A stretch of DNA of 64,000 bases from Nonomuraea angiospora (lineage in GTDB: Bacteria > Actinomycetota > Actinomycetes > Streptosporangiales > Streptosporangiaceae). The notes below the pieces were generated by a model. It did no database searches, was not told the origin of the DNA, and saw nothing but the letters and a program-made list of their open reading frames with translations. Positions within the stretch are counted from its first letter, which is position 1. Each line of letters opens with the position of its first letter. The stretch lies in assembly GCF_014873145.1 (NCBI RefSeq), contig NZ_JADBEK010000001.1:1488001-1552000 (forward strand), in the 5' to 3' direction. Shown here piece after piece: positions 35,952-45,308 of this stretch. The position numbers and the translations under genes are program-made.

Positions 35952-36968
35952 ATGGACATCGCCTCGGCGCACGAGCTCTGGGACGCCGACCCCGGCTGGC
36001 TCAACACCGCCTCCTACGGCCTGCCCCCTCGCCACGCCTTCCAGGAGCTCCAAGCCGTCCTGACCGAATGGCGGCACGGCAGCGGCGACTGGAAACCGTG
36101 GGACGCCTCGGTGGGCCGTTCCCGCGCCGCCTTCGCCCGGCTCGTCGGCGCGCCCGCCGCCGACATCACCGTCAGCTCCACCCTCTCGCAGATCATGTCC
36201 ACGGTCGCCACCGCGCTGCCGCCGGGGGCGCGCGTCGTGGTGCCCGAGATCGAGTTCACCAGCAACCTGTTCCCGTGGGCGGTGGCCGCCGAGGTCGAGA
36301 CCGTGCCCGCCGACCGGCTGGCCGACGCCGTCACCGGCTCCACCGCCGCCGTCGCCTTCAGCCTCGTCCAGTCCGCCACCGGGTACGTCGCCCCGCTCCA
36401 GGACATCGTGGCCGCCGCCCGCGCCCACGACGCGCTCGTCATCGCCGACGGCTCCCAGGCGTGCGGCTGGCTGCCGGTCGATGTCGAGGGCATCGACGCG
36501 CTGGCCTGCGCCGCGTACAAGTGGCTGATGACGCCGCGCGGGGCCGCGTTCGGCTACCTGTCGCCACGCCTGCGCGAGCGCATGCGCCCGCTGGCCGCCA
36601 ACTGGTACGCCGGGGCCGACGAGGGCGGCTCCTACTACGGCCCGCCGCTGCGGCTCGCGCCGGACGCCCGCGCGTTCGACCTGTCGCCGGCCTGGTTCTC
36701 CTACGTCGGCGCCGCCCCGGCCATGGAGCTGCTCGGCGAGCTCGGCGTCGAGCGGATCCGCGACCACAACGTCGCCCTCGCCAACCGCTTCAGGGCCGGG
36801 CTCGGCCTCGAACCGTCCGACTCGGCCATCGTCTCCGTGGACGCCCCGGGCGAGCGCCTGGAGGCGGCCGGCATCCGCGCGGCCGTGCGGGCGGGCAAGG
36901 TGCGGGCCAGCTTCCACGTCTACACCACCGCCGACGACGTCGACCGAGCGCTGGACGCCCTTACCTGA
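35952..36968 (+). CDS. Class V aminotransferase-fold PLP enzyme
   Basis: A 338-residue PLP enzyme of the NifS/isopenicillin-epimerase-like group. WLNTASYGLPPRHAF lies at the start, ITVSSTLSQIMSTVA is the phosphate-binding region, and VIADGSQACGWLPVDV has the cofactor Asp. CAAYKWLMTPRGAAFGYLS contains the PLP lysine at about residue 194. It is shorter than cysteine desulfurases (about 390) and lacks their catalytic Cys loop, so sulfur transfer is unlikely. The substrate is unknown. It has its own leaderless promoter and a terminator, so it is a single unit. Confidence 0.82.
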   Translation: MDIASAHELWDADPGWLNTASYGLPPRHAFQELQAVLTEWRHGSGDWKPWDASVGRSRAAFARLVGAPAADITVSSTLSQIMSTVATALPPGARVVVPEIEFTSNLFPWAVAAEVETVPADRLADAVTGSTAAVAFSLVQSATGYVAPLQDIVAAARAHDALVIADGSQACGWLPVDVEGIDALACAAYKWLMTPRGAAFGYLSPRLRERMRPLAANWYAGADEGGSYYGPPLRLAPDARAFDLSPAWFSYVGAAPAMELLGELGVERIRDHNVALANRFRAGLGLEPSDSAIVSVDAPGERLEAAGIRAAVRAGKVRASFHVYTTADDVDRALDALT

Positions 36969-36991
36969 CCCGTTCATGACAACGGGCCCTT

Positions 36992-37017
36992 GCGGCCGGG
37001 GGACGGGGCCGCTTTAA
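36992..37017 (+). terminator. Terminator after the aminotransferase gene
   Basis: GCGGCC and GGCCGC arms around a 9-base loop are followed by TTTAAT. A smaller hairpin (CCCGTT-catgac-AACGGG, 36969-36986) lies immediately upstream. Confidence 0.6.
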
Positions 37018-37144
37018 TACGCCGGGCCGCGGACGCGGCGACCCCGTTTGCCGACGAGGAGACATTGTGGCCATTTCCGCAGGTCTGACATTCGTCCCTG
37101 ACATCCACGGTCCCGGCCCGCGTCCGTCAACGCTGACACCCCGA

Positions 37145-37155
37145 TGAAACTTTCT
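37145..37155. promoter_or_regulatory. TGAAACTTTC dyad, copy 1
   Basis: TGAAACTTTCT: GAAA and TTTC arms around one base, of the kind bound by carbohydrate LacI repressors. A matching TGAAACTTTCA lies upstream of the PL3 gene at 62425. Confidence 0.35.
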
Positions 37156-37168
37156 CTTTTCGCCCATC

Positions 37169-37183
37169 GGGAAAGCGCTTACC
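37169..37183 (+). promoter_or_regulatory. Operator GGGAAAGCGCTTACC, copy 1 (PL11 gene)
   Basis: A 15-base site with the AAGCGCTT palindromic core typical of LacI/GalR operators, 17 bases before the PL11 start codon. The identical 15 bases occur in the same orientation before the PL3 gene (62316-62330), 16 bases from its start. Confidence 0.7.
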
Positions 37184-37200
37184 ACGAAGGGAAAGAACGC

Positions 37201-39027
37201 ATGCGCTTACGACTGGCCGGCGCGGCCGCGGTCCTCGCCCTGGCTACGACGATCAGCGGCGTCCCCGCCCAGGCCGCCCCGCCCACCAAGCAGATGGAGG
37301 ACCTCGACCGCGGCCTGGTCAGCGTCCGGTCCGGTTCGGGCAACCTCGTGTCGTGGCGGCTGCTCGGCACCGACCCCGACGGCGTCGCCTTCAACGTGTA
37401 CCGGGGCTCGACCAGGGTCGCCACGAACCTCACCGCCTCCACCAACTACCTCGACAACGGCGCCGCCGCCGACGCCTCGTACACGGTCAGGGCGGTGGTC
37501 GGCGGGACCGAGCAGGCCGCCTCGCCCGCCTCGCTCCGCTTCACCGGCGACTCGTACCTCGACGTGCCCATCCAGCCGCCGTCCGGCGGCACGACACCGG
37601 ACGGGGTCGCCTACACCTACAGCGCCAACGACGCCAGCGTGGGCGACGTGGACGGCGACGGCCGGTACGAGATCGTGCTCAAGTGGGACCCGTCCAACGC
37701 CAAGGACAACTCCCAGTCGGGCTACACCGGCAACGTGTACGTGGACGCGTACCGGCTGGACGGCACCCGCCTGTGGCGCATCGACCTGGGCCGCAACATC
37801 CGCGCGGGCGCCCACTACACCCAGTTCCAGGTCTACGACTACGACGGCGACGGCCGGGCCGAGGTCGCGATGAAGACCGCCGACGGCACCAGGGACGGCG
37901 CCGGCACGGTCATCGGCAACGCCTCGGCCGACTACCGCAACTCCAGCGGCTACGTCCTGTCCGGCCCCGAGTACCTGACGATGTTCGACGGCCAGAGCGG
38001 CGCCGCCAGGTCCACGGTCTCCTACGACCCGCCCCGGGGCACCGTGTCGAGCTGGGGCGACTCGTACGGCAACCGGGTGGACCGCTTCCTGGCCGGCACC
38101 GCGTACCTGGACGGCGAACGCCCCTCGCTGATCATGGCCCGCGGCTACTACACCCGTTCCGTCATCGCCGCCTGGGACTTCCGCAACGGCACGCTCACCA
38201 AGCGCTGGACGTTCGACAGCAACTCGGCGGGCTCCCAGTGGACCGGCCAGGGCAGCCACAGCCTGTCCGTCGGCGACGTCGACCAGGACGGCAGGGACGA
38301 GATCGTCTACGGCGCCATGGCCGTCAACGACAACGGCACCGGCATGTGGACCACGGGCACCGGCCACGGCGACGCCCAGCACCTGGGCGACTTCGACCCG
38401 GCCAGGGCGGGCCTGGAGTACTTCAAGGTGAGCGAGTCGGGCTCCCAGCCGTCCTCGCTCTACATCGACCCGCGCACCGGCCAGATCCTCTGGTCCACCC
38501 CCGCCAACGGCGACAACGGCCGCGGCGTGGCCGGCGACATCTCGACGGTCAGGGTCGCCAGCGAGTTCTGGTCCGCCGCCGACGGCAACCTGCGCAGCGT
38601 CACCGGCAACAACGCCGGCCGCAAGCCGTCCTCGGTCAACTTCCTCGTCTGGTGGGACGCCGACCCGCTGCGGGAGCTGCTCGACCAGACCAGGATCGAC
38701 AAGTACGGCACCAGCGGCGACACCCGCCTGCTGACCGCCTCCGGCGTGCACTCCAACAACGGCACCAAGGCCACCCCGTCGCTGTCGGCGGACCTGTTCG
38801 GCGACTGGCGCGAGGAGGTCGTCTGGCCCACCAGCGACAACCGCGCGCTGCGGATCTACGCCACGACCACGCCCACCGACCGCCGCATCTACACCCTGAT
38901 GCACGACCCGCTCTACCGGGTGTCGGTGGCGTGGCAGAACACCGCCTACAACCAGCCGCCGCACACGAGCTTCTTCATCGGCGACGGCATGCCCACCCCG
39001 CCCAGGCCGAACATCTACGTCCGCTGA
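37201..39027 (+). CDS. Secreted rhamnogalacturonan lyase, PL11
   Basis: A 608-residue exported enzyme that cleaves the rhamnogalacturonan I backbone of pectin by beta-elimination. A signal peptide (residues 1 to about 25) ends VPAQA-APP. The mature chain has the PL11 beta-propeller with repeated calcium loops: VGDVDGDGRYEIVLKWDP, YDYDGDGRAEVAMKTADG, VGDVDQDGRDEIVYGAM. The C-terminal LFGDWREEVVWP and FIGDGMPTPPRPNIY are also typical. No carbohydrate-binding module is attached. AAGGGA lies before the ATG at 37201. A LacI-type operator shared with the PL3 gene precedes it. Confidence 0.9.
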   Translation: MRLRLAGAAAVLALATTISGVPAQAAPPTKQMEDLDRGLVSVRSGSGNLVSWRLLGTDPDGVAFNVYRGSTRVATNLTASTNYLDNGAAADASYTVRAVVGGTEQAASPASLRFTGDSYLDVPIQPPSGGTTPDGVAYTYSANDASVGDVDGDGRYEIVLKWDPSNAKDNSQSGYTGNVYVDAYRLDGTRLWRIDLGRNIRAGAHYTQFQVYDYDGDGRAEVAMKTADGTRDGAGTVIGNASADYRNSSGYVLSGPEYLTMFDGQSGAARSTVSYDPPRGTVSSWGDSYGNRVDRFLAGTAYLDGERPSLIMARGYYTRSVIAAWDFRNGTLTKRWTFDSNSAGSQWTGQGSHSLSVGDVDQDGRDEIVYGAMAVNDNGTGMWTTGTGHGDAQHLGDFDPARAGLEYFKVSESGSQPSSLYIDPRTGQILWSTPANGDNGRGVAGDISTVRVASEFWSAADGNLRSVTGNNAGRKPSSVNFLVWWDADPLRELLDQTRIDKYGTSGDTRLLTASGVHSNNGTKATPSLSADLFGDWREEVVWPTSDNRALRIYATTTPTDRRIYTLMHDPLYRVSVAWQNTAYNQPPHTSFFIGDGMPTPPRPNIYVR

Positions 39028-39034
39028 CGGCCTC

Positions 39035-40117
39035 CTAGCCGGTACGGGGGAGGGCGGGTCCGGTGACGGCCGCGGCGTGGGCGGCGCCCCGGCCGTGGGC
39101 GCGGGCGACGATCCGGCCCGCCTGGACGCGTACCGCGGCCTCGGTGGCGTCATCCACGTCCGGGATCCCGGCGGCCGAGGCGACGGCGGCGTGCTCGTCG
39201 AGGACGAGGCGCAGGCCCGGCAGGGGATCCGGGCCGAACACCCGGCGCAGGCTCCCGGCGAGGTCGCCGATCCTGAGCCGTACGAGCCGCCCCAGTTCGG
39301 CGGGATCGCCCGTCACCACGGCGACGGTGACGCGCTCCCCCGGGCGGGCGGCGCGGACGGCCTCCTCGGCGGCCTCCAGCCGGCCGGTCCCCAGGACGGC
39401 GATCACACCGTCGGCGTCGAACCCCGTCCGGCGGCCGGTGAGCTCGTCCGGCAGCTCCGCGGGCGGCTCCCAGGCGTCCCGGACGGCCCGCGCGGGGGCG
39501 ATGTAGGGCAGGTGGGGCGGGTCCCACGTGTCGGCGAGGTCGAGGCCGGCCAGGTGCCGGCAGGCGCGGGCCACGTCGAAGGGGTCGCCGAAGCCGGGCG
39601 CCGTCCCGGCCAGGTGGGCGGCGCCGCTCAGCAGCGTGAGGACCAACTCGGCCAGCCGAACCCGCCGCGCGTGGCCCGGCGCGCGCGGCTCCAGCGCGAG
39701 GGCGAGCAGCAGGGCCTCCAGCCGGGCGAGCTGGCCCAGGGCGGCGCGGCCGGGTTCGTCGTCGAACACCCCGGCCAGCGAGCGCGACTGCAGCCTGCCT
39801 CCGGCGGAGGTGTCGCCGGTCAGGGGCAGCCGTTCGAGCCACATGCGGGCGAACGCGCCCAGCGCCTCGGCCACGCCGGACGGCGGCGGGCCCTCCTCGG
39901 CCGCCGCGGGCCCGATCGAGGCGACCAGGACCGCCAGGTAGAGGGCGCGCTTGCTCGGGAAGTTCGAGTAGACGGCGCCGCGGGTCAGCTCGGCCCGCTC
40001 CGCGATCCGGTCCACCTTGGCGTCGGCGTATCCGCGCTCGGCGAACTCCTCCCTCGCCGCCGCCAGCACGGCCGCTCGGGTGCGTTCCTGCTGCTGCGCC
40101 CGGGTCAGCCTGACCAT
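39035..40117 (-). CDS. TetR-family regulator with extra C-terminal domain
   Basis: A 360-residue protein. The N-terminal TetR HTH (residues about 8-58) has AAREEFAERGYADAKVDRIA and LTRGAVYSNFPSKRALYLAV. A normal TetR ligand domain runs to about residue 200. Then comes an unusual extra 150 residues (VIAVLGTGRLEAAEEAVRAA and VTVAVVTGDPAELGRLVRL) with alternating strand/helix character that I do not recognise. Ordinary TetRs are about 200 residues. It is convergent with the PL11 gene and divergent from the LacI gene; the target is unknown. Confidence 0.8.
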   Translation of the reverse strand: MVRLTRAQQQERTRAAVLAAAREEFAERGYADAKVDRIAERAELTRGAVYSNFPSKRALYLAVLVASIGPAAAEEGPPPSGVAEALGAFARMWLERLPLTGDTSAGGRLQSRSLAGVFDDEPGRAALGQLARLEALLLALALEPRAPGHARRVRLAELVLTLLSGAAHLAGTAPGFGDPFDVARACRHLAGLDLADTWDPPHLPYIAPARAVRDAWEPPAELPDELTGRRTGFDADGVIAVLGTGRLEAAEEAVRAARPGERVTVAVVTGDPAELGRLVRLRIGDLAGSLRRVFGPDPLPGLRLVLDEHAAVASAAGIPDVDDATEAAVRVQAGRIVARAHGRGAAHAAAVTGPALPRTG

Positions 40118-40199
40118 CGAGCCACACTCCCAACATTCAGATGTTCACATCATCCGGAATGATAGCCCTCTTGACATCGAGGTGTCGCGGGGGCGAGCC

Positions 40200-40213
40200 T
40201 GACTACGTAGTCA
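40200..40213. promoter_or_regulatory. Perfect palindrome TGACTACGTAGTCA, candidate LacI operator
   Basis: A 14-bp perfect palindrome with a central CpG, 17 bases before the LacI GTG, the classical layout for a LacI repressor acting on its own operon (LacI-GH42-ThuA-Gfo/Idh). A TTGACA lies upstream at 40172-40177. I found no second copy in the window. Confidence 0.6.
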
Positions 40214-40230
40214 TAAGGCAGGAGCCGCAC

Positions 40231-41238
40231 GTGTCCGACGCCAGGCGAAGGCCCCCGAGCAGCACCGACGTCGCCGCCCTCGCGGGCGTGTCGCAGAAGA
40301 CGGTCTCGCGGGTGCTCAACGGCGAGCCGTACGTCAGCGAGGAGGTCCGCGAGCGGGTGCTGGCGGCGGCGCGCGAGCTCGGCTACCGCCGCAACACCGC
40401 GGCCAGGGCGCTCCACCTGGGCCGTTTCCACCGCATCGGGGTCGCCTCGATCGGCAGCTCGCTCTACGGCCCGTCATCGCTGCTCGTCGCCCTGGAGCGG
40501 CAGGCCAGGGAGATCGGGTACGCGTTCGCGGTCGCCTACGCGGGCGAGGGCGCCGGCGTCATGAGCGCGGTCGAGTCGCTGCTGGCCCAGGGCGTGGACG
40601 CCATCGTGGTGTCCGACCCGATCGACGGGAGCCAGGAGTTGCGCATCGACGCCGACGTGCCCGTGCTGAGCTTCCGGCCGATCCCCGGGCCGCGCGTGGT
40701 GGTCACCGGCGTCTCCGGCGTGGAGGCGGGCAGGCAGGCGACCGAGCACCTGCTCGGCCTCGGGCACGCCAGCGTCTGGCACGTCGCGGGGCCGCACCGG
40801 TGGCCTGCGGCGCGCGACCGGGCGCGCGGCTGGCGGGAGGCGCTGGCCGCCGCAGGTGCTCCCGAGCCGCCGGCGCAGGAGGGCGACTGGTCCCCGGCCT
40901 CCGGGTACGCGGCGGGCCGGGTGCTGGCGGCGGACCCGCGGGTCACGGCGGTGTTCGCGGCCAACGACGACATGGCGATCGGCGTGCTGCGCGCGCTGGC
41001 GGAGGCCGGTCGCGCGGTGCCGGAGGAGGTGAGCGTGGTCGGCATGGACGACATCCCGGCGGCGGCGTACCTGTCGCCGCCGCTGACCACCATCCGCCAG
41101 GACTTCGAGGCGATCGCCCGGCACGGCCTCGCGCTGCTCGCCGCCGAGATCGAACGCTCTCCCGGCGAACCCGCCCTCGGAGATCTGCCCGCGCACCTCG
41201 TGGTGCGCCGATCGACCGCTCCGCCCGCGAAGCCGTGA
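40231..41238 (+). CDS. LacI-family regulator of the GH42 operon
   Basis: A 335-residue protein. The N-terminal HTH (STDVAALAGVSQKTVSRVLN) and hinge helix (RRNTAARALHLGRFHRIGV) are followed by a periplasmic-binding-type domain with VDAIVVSDPIDG, VTAVFAANDDMAIGVLRAL and VSVVGMDDIPAAAYLSPPL. Family members release DNA on binding a sugar; here probably a galactoside, from the gene downstream. The GTG at 40231 follows GGAG; the open frame upstream lacks support. It is followed after 17 bases by the GH42 gene. Confidence 0.9.
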   Translation: MSDARRRPPSSTDVAALAGVSQKTVSRVLNGEPYVSEEVRERVLAAARELGYRRNTAARALHLGRFHRIGVASIGSSLYGPSSLLVALERQAREIGYAFAVAYAGEGAGVMSAVESLLAQGVDAIVVSDPIDGSQELRIDADVPVLSFRPIPGPRVVVTGVSGVEAGRQATEHLLGLGHASVWHVAGPHRWPAARDRARGWREALAAAGAPEPPAQEGDWSPASGYAAGRVLAADPRVTAVFAANDDMAIGVLRALAEAGRAVPEEVSVVGMDDIPAAAYLSPPLTTIRQDFEAIARHGLALLAAEIERSPGEPALGDLPAHLVVRRSTAPPAKP

Positions 41239-41255
41239 CAAGGAAGGGAACCCCT

Positions 41256-43346
41256 GTGCCGCGAGTACTCTTCGGCGCCGCCTACTACCCCGAATACCAC
41301 CCCGCCGACCTGCTGAAGACCGACCTGGACCTGATGGCCGACGCGCGCTTCTCGGTGATCCGGGTCGGCGAGTCGGTCTGGTCCACCTGGGAGCCCGAGA
41401 ACGGCCGCTTCGACCTCGACTGGCTGCAACCGGCGCTGGACGGCGCGCACGAGCGCGGCATCGGGGTCATCCTGGGCACGCCGACGTACGCGGTGCCACC
41501 GTGGCTGGCCCGGCTCTACCCGGAGATCGCCGGGGAGCGGGCCACCGGGCAGCGCATCGGGTGGGGCGCCCGCCAGGAGATGGACTTCACGCACCCGGCG
41601 TTCCGCTTCCACGCCGAGCGGATCACCCGCAAGGTCGTCGAACGGTACGCCGGCCACCCGTCGGTCATCGGCTTCCAGGTCGACAACGAGCCGGGCGTGC
41701 ACCTGCTGCACAACCACGGCGTGTTCCAGCGGTTCGTCGACTGGCTGCGCGAGCGCTACGGCGACGTGGAGACGCTGAACCGGGAGTGGGGCCTGGTCTA
41801 CTGGTCGCACCGGCTGTCGGACTGGGCCGACCTGTGGCGGCCCGACGGCAACGCCCAGCCGCAGTACACGCAGGCGTGGCGGCGCTTCCAGGCCGACCAG
41901 GTGACCGAGTTCATCGCCTGGCAGGCGGACATCGTGCGCGAGTACGCCCGTCCCGGGCAGTTCGTCACCACGTGCATCGCCTACGACCGGCCCGGGGTGG
42001 CCGACGACGAGCTGACCCGGCGGCTCGACGTCACCGCGGGCAACCCGTACTACACGATGCAGGACGGCCTCGCGCTGCCCGCGCCGCAGGACGCGCCGCA
42101 GAGCTGGATGACCAGGAACACCTGGGCGCTGTACCTCAGCGCGGACCGGATGTTCTCCTCCCGCCAGGAGCCGTTCCTGGTGACCGAGACGAACGCGCAG
42201 GCCATCGGGGGACCCTGGGTGAACCAGCCCGCCTATGACGGCCAGTGGCGGCAGGCCGCGTGGGCGCTCGTCTCCCGCGGGGCCTCCATGATCGAGTACT
42301 GGCAGTGGCGGACGCTGGTGTTCGGCACGGAGACGTACTGGGGCGGGGTGCTGCCGCACAGCGGGCGGCCGGGGCGCACCTACCGGGAGATCGCCCGGAT
42401 CGGGGCCGAGCTGGAGACGGCGGGAGACCTGGTCGAGGGGCTGGTCCCGGACGCGGACGTCGCGATGCTCTACTCCACGCCGAGCAAGTGGGCGCTGAGC
42501 GCCCAGCCCGCGCTCGGGCGGCCGGACGGCGGGCCGGACGAGCGCTCCTACCAGGGCATCTTCGAGCCGTTCTACCGTGGCGCGTTCGACGCCGGCTGCC
42601 AGGTGCGGGTGGTGCACGCCGCCCAGGCGGTCGCCGGGGAGCCGGGCGCGCTGGCCGCCCGGCATCCGGTGCTGGTGGCCGCCGGGCTGTACGTGGCCGA
42701 CGACGCCACGCTGGACTGGCTGACGGCGTACGCGGCGGCGGGCGGGCACCTGGTCGTCGGCCCGCGCACCGGCTACGCCGACACCGAGGCCCGGGCCCGC
42801 CGGGACGTCCAGCCGGGCAGGCTGGCCGACGCCGCGGGCGCCTGGTACGACGAGTTCAGCAACCTGACCGAGGACCTGCCGGTCAGGGGCCCAGTAGGAG
42901 GCATGGCCTTCCCGGAGGGCGCGGCGGGCACCCGGTGGGCGGACGGACTGCAGGCAGAGGGGGCGGAGGTGCTGGCCGGTTACGAACACCCGCACTTCGG
43001 GCGGTTCGCGGCGATCACCACCCGCGAGCATGGCCAGGGCCGGATCACCTACGTCGGCACCGTGCCCAACGCTGTGCTGGCCGAGGCCCTGTTCCGCCGG
43101 CTGGTGCCGTCGCCCGGCCCCTGGTCGGAGCTGCCGCCCGGGGTCACCTCGACCGGCGCCACCGCGCGCGACGGCCGGCGGGTTCGTTTCCTGCACAACT
43201 GGGCGTGGGAGCCCGCGTCGGTGCGGGTACCGGTCCCGGTGCGGGATGTGCTCGACGGCTCCGCCCACGAGGCCGGCGCCGAGTTGCCGCTGGGGCCGTG
43301 GGACGTGCGGGTGCTGTCGGAGACGGCAGGCGGCGACGTACGCTGA
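41256..43346 (+). CDS. Beta-galactosidase, GH42
   Basis: A 696-residue cytoplasmic-type enzyme (no signal peptide) that hydrolyses beta-galactosides such as galactan oligosaccharides. GH42 order is complete: [20 protein letters not shown] at the N-terminus, [13 protein letters not shown] with acid/base Glu145, and [11 protein letters not shown] with nucleophile Glu311. A trimerisation domain and a small C-terminal beta domain with [12 protein letters not shown] follow. The GTG start follows AAGGAAGGG. Together with the LacI gene and a pectin-lyase neighbourhood, it suggests use of RG-I galactan side chains. Confidence 0.92.
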   Translation: MPRVLFGAAYYPEYHPADLLKTDLDLMADARFSVIRVGESVWSTWEPENGRFDLDWLQPALDGAHERGIGVILGTPTYAVPPWLARLYPEIAGERATGQRIGWGARQEMDFTHPAFRFHAERITRKVVERYAGHPSVIGFQVDNEPGVHLLHNHGVFQRFVDWLRERYGDVETLNREWGLVYWSHRLSDWADLWRPDGNAQPQYTQAWRRFQADQVTEFIAWQADIVREYARPGQFVTTCIAYDRPGVADDELTRRLDVTAGNPYYTMQDGLALPAPQDAPQSWMTRNTWALYLSADRMFSSRQEPFLVTETNAQAIGGPWVNQPAYDGQWRQAAWALVSRGASMIEYWQWRTLVFGTETYWGGVLPHSGRPGRTYREIARIGAELETAGDLVEGLVPDADVAMLYSTPSKWALSAQPALGRPDGGPDERSYQGIFEPFYRGAFDAGCQVRVVHAAQAVAGEPGALAARHPVLVAAGLYVADDATLDWLTAYAAAGGHLVVGPRTGYADTEARARRDVQPGRLADAAGAWYDEFSNLTEDLPVRGPVGGMAFPEGAAGTRWADGLQAEGAEVLAGYEHPHFGRFAAITTREHGQGRITYVGTVPNAVLAEALFRRLVPSPGPWSELPPGVTSTGATARDGRRVRFLHNWAWEPASVRVPVPVRDVLDGSAHEAGAELPLGPWDVRVLSETAGGDVR

Positions 43347-43377
43347 TCTTGCGCCCGTACGGCCAGGAAGGAAACGC

Positions 43378-44103
43378 ATGGCGGTCAACGTCACGGTCTG
43401 GAGCGAGAACTATCACGAGCCGCGCGAGGAGGCGGTACGCCGTATCTATCCCGACGGCATGCACGGAGCCATCGCCGAGGGGCTGACCGAGCTGCTGGGC
43501 GAGCGCGTGACCACGCGTACCGCCGTGCTCGACGAGCCCGAGCACGGCCTGACCGACGCGGTCCTGGCCGGCACCGACGTGCTGACCTGGTGGGGCCACA
43601 TGGCGCACGAGGAGGTCGACGACAAGGTCGTCGAACGCGTGCGGCGGCGCGTGCTGGGCGGCATGGGCCTGCTGGTGCTGCACTCGGCCCACTACTCCAA
43701 GATCTTCCGTGCGCTGATGGGCTCCACCTGCACGCTCAACTGGCGTGACGCCGGCGAGCGCGAGCTGGTCTGGACGGTCGCGCCCGGCCACCCGATCGCG
43801 CAGGGCGTGCCCCGTCCGCTGGTCATCGAGCGGCAGGAGACGTACGGCGAGCCGTTCGGCATCCCGGAGCCCGACGAGCTGGTGTTCATCAGCAACTTCA
43901 GCGGCGGCGAGGTGTTCCGCAGCGGCTGCTGCTTCCGCAGGGGCCTGGGCAAGATCTTCTACTTCAGCCCCGGCGACCAGGAATACCCCGTCTACCACCA
44001 CCCCGGCGTGCGGCGGGTGCTGGCCAACGCCGTCCTGTGGGCCGCGCCGGCGGGCGAGGTGGGCGAGCCGCTGCAGAACGCCCACACCCCCGTCCAGTGG
44101 TAG
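43378..44103 (+). CDS. ThuA-like domain protein
   Basis: A 241-residue protein of the ThuA (trehalose-utilisation) family, a glutamine-amidotransferase-like fold. It begins [20 protein letters not shown]. The core has [39 protein letters not shown] and [19 protein letters not shown]. The reaction is unsettled, but ThuA proteins typically accompany Gfo/Idh dehydrogenases in sugar catabolism, as here. AGGAAGG precedes the ATG. It is third gene of the LacI operon, 31 bases after GH42. Confidence 0.85.
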   Translation: MAVNVTVWSENYHEPREEAVRRIYPDGMHGAIAEGLTELLGERVTTRTAVLDEPEHGLTDAVLAGTDVLTWWGHMAHEEVDDKVVERVRRRVLGGMGLLVLHSAHYSKIFRALMGSTCTLNWRDAGERELVWTVAPGHPIAQGVPRPLVIERQETYGEPFGIPEPDELVFISNFSGGEVFRSGCCFRRGLGKIFYFSPGDQEYPVYHHPGVRRVLANAVLWAAPAGEVGEPLQNAHTPVQW

Positions 44104-44111
44104 GGGGCCGC

Positions 44112-45146
44112 GTGACCTTCGACATCGTCAAGGAGGACCGGCCGCTGCGCGGCGTGGTGGTCGGCGCCGGCTACATCGGCGGCCAGTGGGCGCCCGAGCT
44201 GCTCGCCCACCCCGGCACCGAGCTGGTGGGCTGGGTGGACGTGGTGCCGGAGCGCGCCCGCGCCGCCGCCGCCGAGCTGGGCCTCGACGACCTGCCCGTC
44301 AGCGCCTCGCTGACCGCCGTGCTCGACGGCGAGGAGCCCGACTTCATCGTCAACTGCACCGTCCCCCAGGCCCACCACGACGTGACGGTCACGGCGCTGC
44401 GGCGCGGGGTGTCGGTGCTGAGCGAGAAACCCATGGCGGTCACCCTCGACGAGGCCCGCTCCATGGTCCGGGCGGCCGACGAGTCGGGGCGGCTGTTCGC
44501 GGTCAACCAGAACCGCCGTTTCATGCAGACCCTGGTGGCCTTCCGGCGCACGGTGGCCGACCTGGGGCCGCTGGGGGTGCTGACCTCGGAGTTCTTCATG
44601 CCCTACCGGGGGCCGGAGTTCCTGGGGACGCTGGAGCATCCGCTGTTACAGGACATGGCGATCCACCTGTTCGACGCGGCGCGGGCGGTGTCGGGGACGG
44701 ATCCCGTGTCCGTCTACTGCGAGTCGTTCCGGCCGTCGTGGACGTGGTATCCGGGGGCGTGCTCGGCGACCGCGATCTTCGAGATGACCGGCGGGCTGCG
44801 CTACACGTTCGCCGGGAGCTGGTCGGCGCCGGGCCAGGCGACGTCGTGGACGGGCAGCTGGCGGGCGGCCGGCCCCCGGGGGACGGCGCGCTGGGACGGC
44901 CAGGGTGATCCGACGGCGGAGGCGGCCGAGGGGCACGTGGTGCGGCCGCACCCGCCGGAGGCCGACGCGTACCCCGGCCGGCGGCGCTTCCAGGGGCTGG
45001 CCGAGGGGCTGGAGGAGTTCGTGACGGGGCTGCGTACGGGGCAGGCGCCGCAGGGCGAGTGCCACGACAACATCCGCAGCCTGGCCATGGTCACCGCGGC
45101 CCTGGAGTCGGCCCGCACGGGCGCGCGGGTGCCGATCACGCTCTGA
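44112..45146 (+). CDS. Gfo/Idh/MocA-family dehydrogenase
   Basis: A 344-residue NAD(P)-dependent sugar or inositol dehydrogenase. The Rossmann start is RGVVVGAGYIGGQWAPELL. The EKP motif (VSVLSEKPMAVTLDEARSM) supplies the catalytic Lys, followed by FAVNQNRRFMQT and the substrate-site D-x3-H in LLQDMAIHLFDAARAV. The GTG start lies 8 bases after the ThuA stop. It is the last gene of the LacI operon; with ThuA it probably oxidises a sugar released by GH42 (inference). Confidence 0.88.
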   Translation: MTFDIVKEDRPLRGVVVGAGYIGGQWAPELLAHPGTELVGWVDVVPERARAAAAELGLDDLPVSASLTAVLDGEEPDFIVNCTVPQAHHDVTVTALRRGVSVLSEKPMAVTLDEARSMVRAADESGRLFAVNQNRRFMQTLVAFRRTVADLGPLGVLTSEFFMPYRGPEFLGTLEHPLLQDMAIHLFDAARAVSGTDPVSVYCESFRPSWTWYPGACSATAIFEMTGGLRYTFAGSWSAPGQATSWTGSWRAAGPRGTARWDGQGDPTAEAAEGHVVRPHPPEADAYPGRRRFQGLAEGLEEFVTGLRTGQAPQGECHDNIRSLAMVTAALESARTGARVPITL

Positions 45147-45308
45147 CGTCCCGGGGGGTCGTGCCTCGGCGCGGCCCCCCGCTAGGATGGGAGGGCGTTG
45201 CCGGGCGCGTCCAGTCCGCGGGGAAGGGACCATCCCACCGGCGGCATCTCCCTTTTGGTCGACGGACCTCGGCCCGAGCGCGCGGACCCGGGCAGCCGGA
45301 GGTTCGCC

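Noticed and set aside
35952..36968. Cysteine desulfurase (IscS/SufS)
   Set aside because: The PLP fold fits class V, but the chain is short and lacks the catalytic Cys loop.
32889..36977. A 1362-codon open frame on the minus strand across the kinase array
   Set aside because: It mirrors the four plus-strand kinase genes, has only Gly/Arg/Val/His-rich sequence with no domain, and arises because GC-rich antisense frames lack stops.
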